A program made the translations under genes and the position numbers. From Marinoscillum sp965229915 (GTDB lineage: Bacteria; Bacteroidota; Bacteroidia; Cytophagales; Cyclobacteriaceae), in assembly GCF_965229915.1 (NCBI RefSeq), contig NZ_CBDDJZ010000001.1, positions 1,426,001-1,490,000 of the forward strand: DNA of 64,000 nucleotides, in the 5' to 3' direction. The notes under the pieces were generated by a model. The model was not told the DNA's origin, ran no database searches, and worked only from the letters and a program-made list of their open reading frames with translations. Positions 17,295 through 25,493 of this stretch are shown here, piece by piece. Each line of letters begins with the position of its first letter. Within the stretch, counting starts at the first letter, position 1.

Positions 17295-17914
17295 GATTGG
17301 CTTATTGACTTGAAAGAATACTGCAAAGTTGAAAAATGCTCCAATACCTGAGGTAGTAAAATCTTTAAATTTTGGAACGCTTTAGCACTATCGTGAAAAA
17401 CGATGATTGAACCTGGTTTTGCTGCTTTCAGTGAGTTCAGGGATTCGTCTATCATGAGGTGCCTATCCCAATCTCCAGCCAAATGTGACCACATTACTGT
17501 TTGAATACCTGATTTACCTAGTTGGTTGAGTTGGGTCAGCCTGATATGGCCATAAGGAGGACGAAAAAGCTTTGTTTGGGGAAGTAATTGCATCCCTTTA
17601 GTTACTTCCTCCATATAATCAGCATTGGTCAGCTGCCAGCCACTGTTATGACGGTAGGTATGCCCGCCTACAGCATGTCCTTGTTTTAAGGTCTCGGCCA
17701 ACACATCACCATGATTCTCCACCATTTTACCAATGGTGAAAAAGGTGGCCTTTGCATGAAATTGTTTCAATTGGTCAAGTACCCATGGAGTAACCTCCGG
17801 GTGAGGACCATCATCGAAAGTTAGGTATATCCCATTATCATCGGGAATGGTAAAAATCGCTTTGTGATAAAACCTACTCAGCCACCAGGGATTCTTGAAA
17901 AAGTAGGTACGCAT
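17291..17914 (-). CDS. polysaccharide deacetylase (NodB homology domain)
   Basis: This carbohydrate esterase family 4 protein (207 aa) has the NodB motifs in order: LTFDDGPHPE (catalytic base and metal Asp), GGHTYRHNSGW with the HxxxH metal pair, RPPYGH and IIVFHDS. It has no N-terminal signal peptide, so it may act on a cytoplasmic lipid-linked or precursor sugar. A role with the glycosyltransferase and flippase-like protein of the same operon is a reasonable inference. The PP2C gene upstream ends at its first base, so the two are coupled. Confidence 0.92.
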   Translation of the reverse strand: MRTYFFKNPWWLSRFYHKAIFTIPDDNGIYLTFDDGPHPEVTPWVLDQLKQFHAKATFFTIGKMVENHGDVLAETLKQGHAVGGHTYRHNSGWQLTNADYMEEVTKGMQLLPQTKLFRPPYGHIRLTQLNQLGKSGIQTVMWSHLAGDWDRHLMIDESLNSLKAAKPGSIIVFHDSAKAFQNLKILLPQVLEHFSTLQYSFKSISQS

Positions 17915-19107
17915 TAGTTTTTAACTAAACAGGACAACATGGTAATGTCATCACGATATGGAGTGTCTTGTCTGAATTGGTCAAGACTTTTAAATATTTG
18001 TGTATGGAGCTGATTAATATCTTCTGGCACACCATTTTCAAAAAACTCCATGAGTCTTTCCTCACCAAATTGCTCGTCGCTCTTATTGAAAGTCTCCGTA
18101 AGGCCATCGGTGTATCCAAAAAACATGAAGTCATCCAATCCTTCGATCTTGGTGGTTTCCAGAAATGGCAATGGGTTGAACATACCGAGTATCGTTGTGC
18201 CATTATTCAATTCGATCACTTCATCCGGCCTGACCAGATAGAGCGGATTATGACCACAGTTGACGTATTCAAAGGTCTTTTCTGTGAAATCGTAGATACC
18301 TAAAAAGAAGGTGATGAAGTTCTCTGCATTGCCACTATCGGTGATGACATGATTGAGCTCTGTGACGATTTCCTTTGGATCCTGTGTTTTCCGGATCAAA
18401 GTTCTCAGTGATGCCTGAAAATTGGACATCAACAACGCTGCAGGAACACCCTTACCGCTCACATCAGCTACACACACCAGAAACCGATCATTGTCAATGG
18501 TAAGGTAATCATAATAATCACCTCCGACATCCTGGTGTGGTAGATAAACGGCTTCTATTTTAAGTCGATGAGTCTGGGGTAATTCCTTTGGGAAAAGGAA
18601 ATTCTGTACCTTCTTGGCAATTTCCAACTCCTTGCGGTAAGCTTCTTGTTGCAATTGCTTTCGCGCAAGCTTCTTATTCTCAATCGCCACGATGATAATA
18701 TTGGTCAGCGCTCGTAGAAAAGTAGAGTCTACACTTTTGGACTCTTTACCTAAACCACCTATGAATATGACTGCTAGCAACCGATCCTTGTGTAATACTG
18801 GAATAACCTCGTCAAAGTCGTCAAACGGACCATCATCAGATGTCAAAGCTCTGCCCGATCGGATATTCCAAAAGTCTTGAGGCAAAAACACCTTGCTCCA
18901 GTCTGAAGATGTACCAAAATGGACCTTACACTCCCAGTTGTCGTCTTTCACATACAAGGCCAGGCGTCTCACCTTCAGGTCTGCCAATACAGTAAATCGA
19001 TAGATTTTATATAAATCCTCCTCTGGCAAATTATTATTAATGGCTTGCGTTATTTCCAGAAGCGCATTCAGCTCCAGGTCCCGAATGTCCAGACTATTGG
19101 TAGGCAT
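17914..19107 (-). CDS. GAF-like sensor plus SpoIIE/PP2C serine phosphatase
   Basis: The 397-residue protein has an N-terminal GAF-like sensory region (about 20-165) and a short coiled connector with KELEIAKKVQNFLFPKELP, typical of RsbU-type phosphatases. The C-terminal PP2C domain carries VGGDYYDYL, VADVSGKGVPAALLMS and the late FGYTDGLTETFN. Such enzymes dephosphorylate anti-anti-sigma or similar STAS/SiaC-type partners. No STAS-domain protein is encoded nearby, but a SiaC-like protein occurs about 36 kb away in the chemosensory locus. The gene is within the flippase-to-asparaginase operon. Confidence 0.9.
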   Translation of the reverse strand: MPTNSLDIRDLELNALLEITQAINNNLPEEDLYKIYRFTVLADLKVRRLALYVKDDNWECKVHFGTSSDWSKVFLPQDFWNIRSGRALTSDDGPFDDFDEVIPVLHKDRLLAVIFIGGLGKESKSVDSTFLRALTNIIIVAIENKKLARKQLQQEAYRKELEIAKKVQNFLFPKELPQTHRLKIEAVYLPHQDVGGDYYDYLTIDNDRFLVCVADVSGKGVPAALLMSNFQASLRTLIRKTQDPKEIVTELNHVITDSGNAENFITFFLGIYDFTEKTFEYVNCGHNPLYLVRPDEVIELNNGTTILGMFNPLPFLETTKIEGLDDFMFFGYTDGLTETFNKSDEQFGEERLMEFFENGVPEDINQLHTQIFKSLDQFRQDTPYRDDITMLSCLVKN

Positions 19108-19113
19108 AGGTGA

Positions 19114-19365
19114 TTACGAATTGTGAGCTAGCAATCCTTCCTTGGTGGCAAGGTAGAAGTATTGCTGAGCACGATTTTTCAGATCGATTTCTTTTTCGGA
19201 AACTTCTTCATCTACTGTTTCCATAATTTTAATCCATCCTTTTTGGTGCAATCGCTCTAGAACCGGGATCAACTCACTTGACGATATGGATGTCTCCTCT
19301 TGTATTTGTTTCATCTGAGTTACAAAATACAACTGGTCCAATACATCGAATTCCGCGTCGCTCAT
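19114..19365 (-). CDS. small winged-helix-like protein
   Basis: I take ATG 19365 as the start because it overlaps the glycosyltransferase stop as ATGA. A longer frame to 19518 would lie inside that gene and adds residues unlike the rest. The 83-residue product has a helix-turn-helix plus wing pattern: SDAEFDVLDQLYFV, then SSSELIPVLERLHQKGWIKIM, as in MarR/PadR-like DNA-binding folds, and an acidic linker. It may regulate the operon or serve as an adaptor for the PP2C phosphatase that follows by six bases. Family not firmly recognised. Confidence 0.65.
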   Translation of the reverse strand: MSDAEFDVLDQLYFVTQMKQIQEETSISSSELIPVLERLHQKGWIKIMETVDEEVSEKEIDLKNRAQQYFYLATKEGLLAHNS

Positions 19366-20474
19366 GAGTAGTATCTCCCTTTCCATGAATACTTTCCAAA
19401 AATAGAAGCTATTCCCAAGAATATTACGAAGAATGGATAAATAATCTCTATCAATAGAGACTTCCATAAAACGTCTTTTATCTGAAAAAATTGGGTGATA
19501 GGGTAATAAAAATACCATAGTACCAAAGTCCTAAGGGCCAGGATGGTGCCGAAAACAAAAACACTCTCCAGCTCGGCCAATGAAAACAGAGCCACCAGTA
19601 GTGCCACATAATTGAGGAATACCGTCATGGCCATACATTTGATAAATAAGCTCTTATGAAAGCGCCATTTGCTACTCCATCGTATGCGCTGACTCAGCAA
19701 CTGCACTAACGTATCCTTGGCCTCTGTATAAACTATCGCTTGCTGATGCTTCAAGAAACCTACACGATCAGGATATACCTTGTGTACCTTTTGCAAAAGG
19801 AACTCATCATCTCCTGAGGGAATATCTTCGTTGCCCTGATAACCTCTCACTTGTTCAAATACTTCCTTTTTGTAAGACAGGTTCGCTCCATTGCACATGG
19901 TTGGATTGCCAGAGTGCAGAGTCGCTGCTCCTATCGCGATTAGCCCTGAAAACTCAAAAGACTGGAGGTTCATAAACAACCCATCACCTTTCATAGCTAC
20001 TGGACCAGAGATCATTGCCAAGTCTTCCGTTGAATAAGCAGCCGCATAGGACTTAATAAAATCTGCTTGCACTTCACAATCTCCATCCACTGTAATAATG
20101 TAGTCATTGCTAGCCACTGAAACACCTCGCGTCAATGCTTGTTTCTTCCCTCCTTGTTCTGTCTCCTGTACTTGAATCAATTTCCAGGAAAGCTCGTTGG
20201 AAGTGATGAATTGCTCTACGATCTCCGACGTTGTATCCTCCGACTGATCATCTATTACAATCACCTCATACTGATCTTCTGGAAAGGTTTGGTCTTTTAA
20301 GTTGCGCAGTAGAACTGCAATAGTGCCAGCTTCATTCCGTACGGGAACTAACACACTAAATGTCTGGTGATGAGCAACAGCTTCGGCACTCCTGTCCGTT
20401 ACACCAAGCCAATGCCTACGGATCCACAGCAAAAAAATGATATAGACTATAGATAGTGCTGCAAAAGGAATCAT
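19362..20474 (-). CDS. membrane-anchored family 2 glycosyltransferase
   Basis: The 370-residue protein has an N-terminal membrane segment (1-18) and a GT-A domain with VPVRNEAGTIAVLLRNL, IDDQSEDTT, VDGDCEV (DxD), GDDEFLL and QRIRWSSKW, a classic processive-type QxxRW signature. The C-terminal third (about 270-355) has several membrane helices. It should transfer sugar from a nucleotide donor to a lipid or polysaccharide at the inner membrane. It overlaps the flippase-like gene upstream and the winged-helix gene downstream by four bases each, so it is part of a coupled surface-glycan unit. Confidence 0.9.
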   Translation of the reverse strand: MIPFAALSIVYIIFLLWIRRHWLGVTDRSAEAVAHHQTFSVLVPVRNEAGTIAVLLRNLKDQTFPEDQYEVIVIDDQSEDTTSEIVEQFITSNELSWKLIQVQETEQGGKKQALTRGVSVASNDYIITVDGDCEVQADFIKSYAAAYSTEDLAMISGPVAMKGDGLFMNLQSFEFSGLIAIGAATLHSGNPTMCNGANLSYKKEVFEQVRGYQGNEDIPSGDDEFLLQKVHKVYPDRVGFLKHQQAIVYTEAKDTLVQLLSQRIRWSSKWRFHKSLFIKCMAMTVFLNYVALLVALFSLAELESVFVFGTILALRTLVLWYFYYPITQFFQIKDVLWKSLLIEIIYPFFVIFLGIASIFGKYSWKGRYYS

Positions 20475-21358
20475 CGGGCAATGTTAACCCTTAATTTGAA
20501 CATTAGGCCCAAACCAACCAGTGATGGCAATACATTATTGATGATCCAAATCAAGACACATGGTATCAAGATTATTGCCGCACTCTCCAGGTATGATTCA
20601 AAAAAAACCACCGCGCTCGCTTCACGTACACCGATGTTGCCAAAAAGAGCAGGGACTATTGTCCTGAAAAGGAATATCCAGCCTACACCAATGAATATGA
20701 TTTCCAGAGATAACTGTGGTACAAAGGCCCAGATAAGCACCACGAATTGAAAGGTAAAGACCAGGTACCTTAGTAAGGTGTACCAAAGCATCTGCCGAAA
20801 AGTAACCAATTCACGTACACCATACATGACAGCTACCATGACAAACGCCAACAGGATCACGGCGACTACCCAGCCATACAGACTCATGGGATATTCCTTG
20901 AAATACAGAAAGGCATACCCTCCATAACTCAGGGTGATGCCCATAGACAATGCCCGGTTAGCCACAAGTGCCACCCCTGTTCGACGAATGTTCTTGACGT
21001 TGGAAAGGCGACCACTGACATCTCCCAGCGTAAAAGGCATCAGCCAGTTGAGAGCTAGCCCACACAAAACTGCCTGCAAACCTTCCTGGAAAGACAGCTG
21101 TTCTTCTGGGATGGAAGCTCGCCACTTCTGTATTTCTAAAAACCAGTTGAGCGGCACCAACGCCAAAACAAGCAGAATCCAAGGAAGCACCTTGGAGCTA
21201 ATCAGCAAAGATCCTGGTGGATATTGGGTAGATTGTAGCTTTGTGATCAAAAACCACAAACAAAAAGCTGTAATCACAATCTTGAGAACCCACAGCCATC
21301 TTTCTTTATTTCTCAGGGTGTAATCGTTAATTTGCAACCATGTCAGCAGATGCTTCAT
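20471..21358 (-). CDS. lysylphosphatidylglycerol synthase/UPF0104-type integral membrane protein (flippase-like)
   Basis: This 295-residue protein has about seven to eight membrane helices and the family-typical stretch LNWLMPFTLGDVSGRL near residue 110. Members of this UPF0104/AglD2-like group are linked to lipid or lipid-sugar translocation; that role is inferred for this one. The first gene of the operon, it starts inside the 5' end of the divergent ruvC if ATG 21358 is used. An in-frame TTG at 21337 would avoid the overlap. It is coupled to the glycosyltransferase by a four-base overlap. Confidence 0.8.
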   Translation of the reverse strand: MKHLLTWLQINDYTLRNKERWLWVLKIVITAFCLWFLITKLQSTQYPPGSLLISSKVLPWILLVLALVPLNWFLEIQKWRASIPEEQLSFQEGLQAVLCGLALNWLMPFTLGDVSGRLSNVKNIRRTGVALVANRALSMGITLSYGGYAFLYFKEYPMSLYGWVVAVILLAFVMVAVMYGVRELVTFRQMLWYTLLRYLVFTFQFVVLIWAFVPQLSLEIIFIGVGWIFLFRTIVPALFGNIGVREASAVVFFESYLESAAIILIPCVLIWIINNVLPSLVGLGLMFKLRVNIAR

Positions 21359-21903
21359 CAGAGAAAATCATTTTGGGATTAGATCCGGGTACCAGCGTGA
21401 TGGGTTATGGATTGATCAAAGTTAAGAAGCAAAAAGTAAACCTGCTGCAGTTTGGCGTCATCCACCTGAGCAAGTACAGTGGGCATGAGTTGAAACTCAA
21501 AAAAATATTTGAACGGGTGCTGAGCCTAATTGACGACTATCATCCAGACGAGGTAGCACTGGAAGCACCGTTTTTTGGTAAGAACGTACAGTCGATGCTC
21601 AAACTGGGTAGAGCTCAGGGAGTAGCCATGGCGGCTGCCCTTTCTCGTGAAATTCCAATCACGGAGTATGCTCCGAAAAAAGTGAAGCAATCCGTAACTG
21701 GAAATGGAAATGCCTCGAAGGAACAAGTAGCAGCCATGCTAAAAAACTTACTCAAAATGCCCTCACAGGAGAATATCATGCTCGATGCAACTGATGCTCT
21801 GGGTGTAGCTTTATGTCACTTTTATCAGGGCGGTGGCAAGGCGAAGGCGAGTTATAAAAGTTGGAATGCCTTCTTGAGCGAAAATCCGAAACGGGTGAAG
21901 TAA
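21340..21903 (+). CDS. ruvC: crossover junction endodeoxyribonuclease RuvC
   Basis: RuvC is the Holliday junction resolvase working with RuvAB. Catalytic acidic residues are visible: D15 in ILGLDPGTSVMGYG, E75 in VALEAPFFGKN, and the C-terminal pair in LDATDALGVALCH. At 187 residues it is complete, with a short basic tail. The start at ATG 21340 leaves six residues before the first strand. It is divergent from, and slightly overlaps, the flippase-like gene. Confidence 0.96.
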   Translation: MSADASSEKIILGLDPGTSVMGYGLIKVKKQKVNLLQFGVIHLSKYSGHELKLKKIFERVLSLIDDYHPDEVALEAPFFGKNVQSMLKLGRAQGVAMAAALSREIPITEYAPKKVKQSVTGNGNASKEQVAAMLKNLLKMPSQENIMLDATDALGVALCHFYQGGGKAKASYKSWNAFLSENPKRVK

Positions 21904-21978
21904 GCTATATTAACAAGACGCTGGGTGTTGCTGGCAAGAATTTTGTTCATAGCCTGCTAAAAATATTAAAATCAGCGC

Positions 21979-22497
21979 ATGAACAAACTCACGACTCTAA
22001 TACTTTCATTAGTCATTTTAGCGAGCTGCTCCCCTACACTAACTGTCACGAACTACCAAACCAATCAACTTCGCAAAATCAAAATAAGGAAAATCAATGC
22101 CATTATTTTAAAAGACGGCCTGGTCTATGAAGAAAACATCGATTGGAATACTGGACAGCTAACTTCAGCTGGCGTACCTATCAAGTGGAGTCAAATTTCA
22201 GCCATTGAAGTCAGAAAACGCACATTTGGAGATGTCCTTGCATTCCCTCTGGAGATGACAGGTGTTGCGGCAGCAGGGCTTGGAATACTAGTTTTAGGAT
22301 CTGCAATAGCTGAAGACAATGATTCAGAAGACATGGGGTCTTCATTAATTACTGGAGGTTTACTATTGGGCACTGGAGCTGGTCTGAACCGGGTTGGTCA
22401 TTTCTTGAGGCCATCAGATAAAAAATCAATTGACGTACTGGAATCATCCCAGTATTCATTTGGAAGACTTGCTTCGCCGATGGGCAACACTCCTTAA
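21979..22497 (+). CDS. lipoprotein with C-terminal hydrophobic segments
   Basis: The 172-residue protein begins with a signal peptide and lipobox ILASC (Cys17). A beta-rich region (about 25-90, with KIRKINAIILKDGLVY and IKWSQISAIEVRKR) would fold as a small barrel-like domain. Two Gly/Ala/Leu-rich hydrophobic segments follow (about 92-112 and 120-138), the second marked by GGLLLGTGAG. I do not recognise a named family. It stands alone between ruvC and the zinc-ribbon gene. Confidence 0.75.
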   Translation: MNKLTTLILSLVILASCSPTLTVTNYQTNQLRKIKIRKINAIILKDGLVYEENIDWNTGQLTSAGVPIKWSQISAIEVRKRTFGDVLAFPLEMTGVAAAGLGILVLGSAIAEDNDSEDMGSSLITGGLLLGTGAGLNRVGHFLRPSDKKSIDVLESSQYSFGRLASPMGNTP

Positions 22498-22557
22498 TTA
22501 AAGCAAAACAATCAAAAAGAAGCTAAATTCGCCAGTCACTTATTAACCTTAAATTCT

Positions 22558-22908
22558 ATGTCAGAAACATTTCCTCCTTGCCCCAAATGCAATTCACCAT
22601 ACACCTACCCAACGGACAGTTTTCTGGCGTGCCCAGAGTGTGGAAATGAGTGGAGTGCAGAGAAAATGAAAGCCGAAAATCTGGAGGATCAAGAGACAGT
22701 GGTTAAAGATGCCAACGGAAATGTTCTAGTAGATGGCGATTCGGTAACGGTCATCAAAGATTTACCCGTAAAAGGAGCTCCAAGACCCATTAAAGCTGGC
22801 ACTAAAGTGAAGAGCATCCGACTGGTAGACGGAGATCACAACATCGACTGCAAGATTGATGGGTTTGGCTCCATGGCACTCAAGTCCGAGTTTGTGAAAA
22901 AGGCATAA
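22558..22908 (+). CDS. yjdM: zinc-ribbon and OB/SH3-like protein of the PhnA/YjdM family
   Basis: The 116-residue protein has an N-terminal zinc ribbon (PPCPKCN and LACPECGNEW) and a C-terminal small beta-barrel containing DGDSVTVIKDLPVKG and GTKVKSIRLVDGDHNIDCK. This two-part layout is that of YjdM (often annotated PhnA, alkylphosphonate utilisation). The phosphonate role is not supported for most members, so I treat the function as unknown. It ends nine bases from the stop of the convergent oxidoreductase. Confidence 0.92.
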   Translation: MSETFPPCPKCNSPYTYPTDSFLACPECGNEWSAEKMKAENLEDQETVVKDANGNVLVDGDSVTVIKDLPVKGAPRPIKAGTKVKSIRLVDGDHNIDCKIDGFGSMALKSEFVKKA

Positions 22909-22917
22909 CTCGTTGGA

Positions 22918-23940
22918 TCAAACCAGGACTTCCTCGTTGATGTGCTGCATCACCTGAGCAAAAAGCTCATACGATTTCAATCGGTCCTGATGTTCAAATA
23001 TGTGTGAGCTGACTATTACCTCATCTACTGCTGTCTCCTCAATAAACCGTTTCGTTTTTTCCAATACCGTCTGCCGACTACCGAAGAAGGCATACTTCAT
23101 CATGCGCTGTACGGCCGGATTGGCGGCCAGCTCCTCAAACTCCCTGGTGTAATCCACCGGTGGCTGCAGGTAGTCCATGTTTTGTGTTAACACGCCCAAA
23201 ATCATTCTAAGTGAAGAGGTCGATAGCCTCCTGGCCTCCTCATCGGTGTCCGCAGCGATCACATTGATGCCTGCAATGGTGTACGGTTTATCTAAATGGG
23301 CAGATGGCTCGAACTCCCGATGGTAGATGTCCATCGCTTCAAACAGGTAAGTAGGTGCAAAATGACTAGCAAAAGCGTATGGCAAACCCAATCTGGCAGC
23401 CACATGTGCACTGTCGGTACTGGAGCCTAAAATATACACCGGCACATCTACCCCTTCGGCTACTGTCGCTCGGATGCGTTCGCCCTCATTGTGCCTAAAC
23501 AGATGCATGACCGAGGCAACTTCATCTGGAAACTTGTATACGGACTGCATCCGATCAGAGCGGATGGCTGCAGCCGTCACCTGATCTGTACCTGGAGCTC
23601 GACCAAGGCCCAGATCAATACGGCCCGGATACAAGGAACCCAGAGTACCGAACTGCTCGGCTACAATGAGTGGAGAGTGATTGGGCAACATGATCCCTCC
23701 AGAACCCACTCGGATGGTCTTCGTACCGCCGGCAATATGTCCAATCAAGATGGATGGTGCCGAACTGGCAATGCTCTTCATGTTGTGATGCTCCGCCAGC
23801 CAAAAGCGGGTATAACCCAGAGCTTCGGCCTTTCGTGCCAGGTCCAGGCTTTTGTTAAAGGTATCTTGGATGCTGGATCCGGCTGATACACTGGCCAAAT
23901 CCAATATGGAATAAGCGATATGCTTTGATGCATGTGTCAT
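22918..23940 (-). CDS. LLM class flavin-dependent oxidoreductase (luciferase-like monooxygenase family)
   Basis: The 340-residue TIM-barrel protein matches the bacterial luciferase-like group. It has RFWLAEHHNMKSIASSAP near the N-terminus, RVGSGGIMLPNHSPL, VAEQFGTL and GRIDLGLGRAPGTDQ. Proteins of this subtype (MsnO8/YhbW-like) use FMNH2, but the substrate is unknown. Its base composition is visibly more GC-rich than the genes around it. The intergenic region upstream of its start carries the 41-bp repeat array, which could affect its expression. Confidence 0.9.
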   Translation of the reverse strand: MTHASKHIAYSILDLASVSAGSSIQDTFNKSLDLARKAEALGYTRFWLAEHHNMKSIASSAPSILIGHIAGGTKTIRVGSGGIMLPNHSPLIVAEQFGTLGSLYPGRIDLGLGRAPGTDQVTAAAIRSDRMQSVYKFPDEVASVMHLFRHNEGERIRATVAEGVDVPVYILGSSTDSAHVAARLGLPYAFASHFAPTYLFEAMDIYHREFEPSAHLDKPYTIAGINVIAADTDEEARRLSTSSLRMILGVLTQNMDYLQPPVDYTREFEELAANPAVQRMMKYAFFGSRQTVLEKTKRFIEETAVDEVIVSSHIFEHQDRLKSYELFAQVMQHINEEVLV

Positions 23941-24070
23941 GAAAACGATGGATTAGTCAAATGCTCCGAATTGTAAAGCTATAACGCAGGAAAATAATTC
24001 CCTATCTGAACCTATTCCAAGGACAAATCCTTGAGCAGGATTAATATCTTCTGCAAAACCATGTTTCCTA

Positions 24071-24270
24071 CCTTCTGGAAGTTGGGGAATTCAAAACTGT
24101 AGTTTTCACCTTTCCGGTGGCCTGAGAATGGCCAAAACTGGAGTTTTCTCCTTTCTGGAAGTGTAGGAATGCTCAAAACTGGAGTTTTCTGCTTTCCGGC
24201 AGTTAAAGAAGGCCCAAAACTGGAGTAGTGGGCTATCTGGAAGATTAGGAAGCCCCAAAACTGGAGTTTT
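24071..24270. repeat. five-copy 41-bp tandem repeat with palindromic core
   Basis: The core CAAAACTG recurs at 24092, 24133, 24174, 24215 and 24256, exactly 41 bases apart each time. Each unit includes a CTGG or CCGG block about 19 bases earlier. The core AAAACT-GG-AGTTTT is an inverted repeat, intact in copies 2, 3 and 5, altered at the centre in copy 1 and broken in copy 4. A weak extra copy may start near 24054. Forty-one bases is not a codon multiple, and no gene covers it. The array fills most of the 349-base gap between the oxidoreductase start and the DUF6261 stop. Confidence 0.9.
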
Positions 24271-24289
24271 GAGGCTGTGGGAAATGTGG

Positions 24290-24937
24290 TTACCTGTAAG
24301 CCTCCACCTGGGTGATCAGTTCTTTGTAAGCCCGAATCAACTCATCTGTACCTGTAATCTGCACATGAGCAAACAACATGGTAAACAGGTCGTTGAGTGC
24401 ATCCGTCAGTGGCAGAGCCGCATTGGATGCCGCTACCGTATCCGCCAATTCGGTTGCTCGTTTGAAATAATCAACCGTCACGCTTTTAAACGCATCGTTG
24501 GCGGCTCTTAAGGGTGCAATCCACCGGGTAACTCCCGCTAAAGGAGTCAGGTCCAGGGCCTCCAGTTCCTGTAGCATGTTGTCCGTCTGGGCGGTCTGCT
24601 CATCATAGCTAAGCTTACTCAACCCAAAACCATATCCACTGGTGATATGCACCAACTTGTCAACGAGTGCCTTGGCTGCTGGCTCGTGTGGGAAAAGCTG
24701 CTCAGCTTCTACACTCTTGAAAAAACCTGAATTGAGTAGGTCGCGGGTGCGGTCCAGTGTGGGCTTGTCCGACAGGGCCTGAGCGCGGATCATCCCCTCT
24801 TTGAACGCGGCAAAGTGCGTTTGTACAGCGGCGACCTGTGCACTTACCTCAGGCAGGTCTTTGGTGGTTTGCAATACTCCTTCAGTGAAGGTTTGTAGCT
24901 GCGCCATGCGCAGCTGCGGTACTTTAATCATCTGCAT
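24290..24937 (-). CDS. DUF6261-like helical protein
   Basis: I place the start at ATG 24937, because the longer frame (to 25093) adds an unlikely N-terminus. The 215-residue product begins MQMIKVPQLRMAQLQTF and is almost wholly alpha-helical, with repeated Leu/Ala-rich helices and no membrane segment. The opening and the helical layout resemble DUF6261, a Bacteroidota family of unknown function. It is more GC-rich than the AT-rich genes next to it. The 41-bp repeat array lies just beyond its stop. Confidence 0.7.
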   Translation of the reverse strand: MQMIKVPQLRMAQLQTFTEGVLQTTKDLPEVSAQVAAVQTHFAAFKEGMIRAQALSDKPTLDRTRDLLNSGFFKSVEAEQLFPHEPAAKALVDKLVHITSGYGFGLSKLSYDEQTAQTDNMLQELEALDLTPLAGVTRWIAPLRAANDAFKSVTVDYFKRATELADTVAASNAALPLTDALNDLFTMLFAHVQITGTDELIRAYKELITQVEAYR

Positions 24938-25091
24938 GGCAATGAATTTTAATGAACAAATAAATTTTAATGTTTGAAGATAACGCATTCGATCAAAAAA
25001 TTCATATATCTGAACTAACGTGTTGCTTGAAAGCAGGGAAAGGGGTATTTTGAGGTATAAATTTAAAAAATGCGGATGTTGGATAAGTAAC

Positions 25092-25493
25092 ATGACGAAT
25101 CAAGAAATTATACGTAAAGCGACTCAACTTGCACTTAAATTCACAGATGAGAGTGAAATACCAGTTCGTTATAAGAAGAAATCAAAAAAGAAGTTTGATC
25201 CCGATTCCAAAATTGAAATAAACTTTCAAGAACAAATTCAAAGGTGGAAGGAAGTAATCGAGAGTATTCTAACTCACATAAATGATCCTGATCAGGCTTT
25301 AAGGTTTATTGATTCAAAACCAATAGTAGAAGACAACTTAGCAACTGTCACAAAAAATCAAGATTTTCTAGACTTCTTGAATTTTCTGATCCAAAGGCGT
25401 GATGTTGACAACTGTGGTAGTTCTGAACTTGGTAGTCTTTGTATGCTTCATGGGGTATTGCAAAAGAAGATAGAATCTCAAATAGAATCATGA
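25092..25493 (+). CDS. unrecognised helical protein, first gene of an AT-rich cassette
   Basis: Start ATG 25092 is preferred over an upstream frame that would overlap the divergent region. The 133-residue protein is highly charged, with a lysine cluster (KKKSKKKF), predicted helices and no signal peptide or membrane segment. I recognise no domain. Its stop overlaps the start of the exonuclease gene as ATGA, so the two are translated together. Base composition is clearly more AT-rich than the flanking DUF6261 and lipoprotein genes, which suggests transfer. Confidence 0.65.
   Translation: MTNQEIIRKATQLALKFTDESEIPVRYKKKSKKKFDPDSKIEINFQEQIQRWKEVIESILTHINDPDQALRFIDSKPIVEDNLATVTKNQDFLDFLNFLIQRRDVDNCGSSELGSLCMLHGVLQKKIESQIES

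Noticed and set aside
24071..24270. CRISPR array
   Set aside because: The units are repeats throughout with a 41-bp period and no unique spacers, and no cas gene is near.
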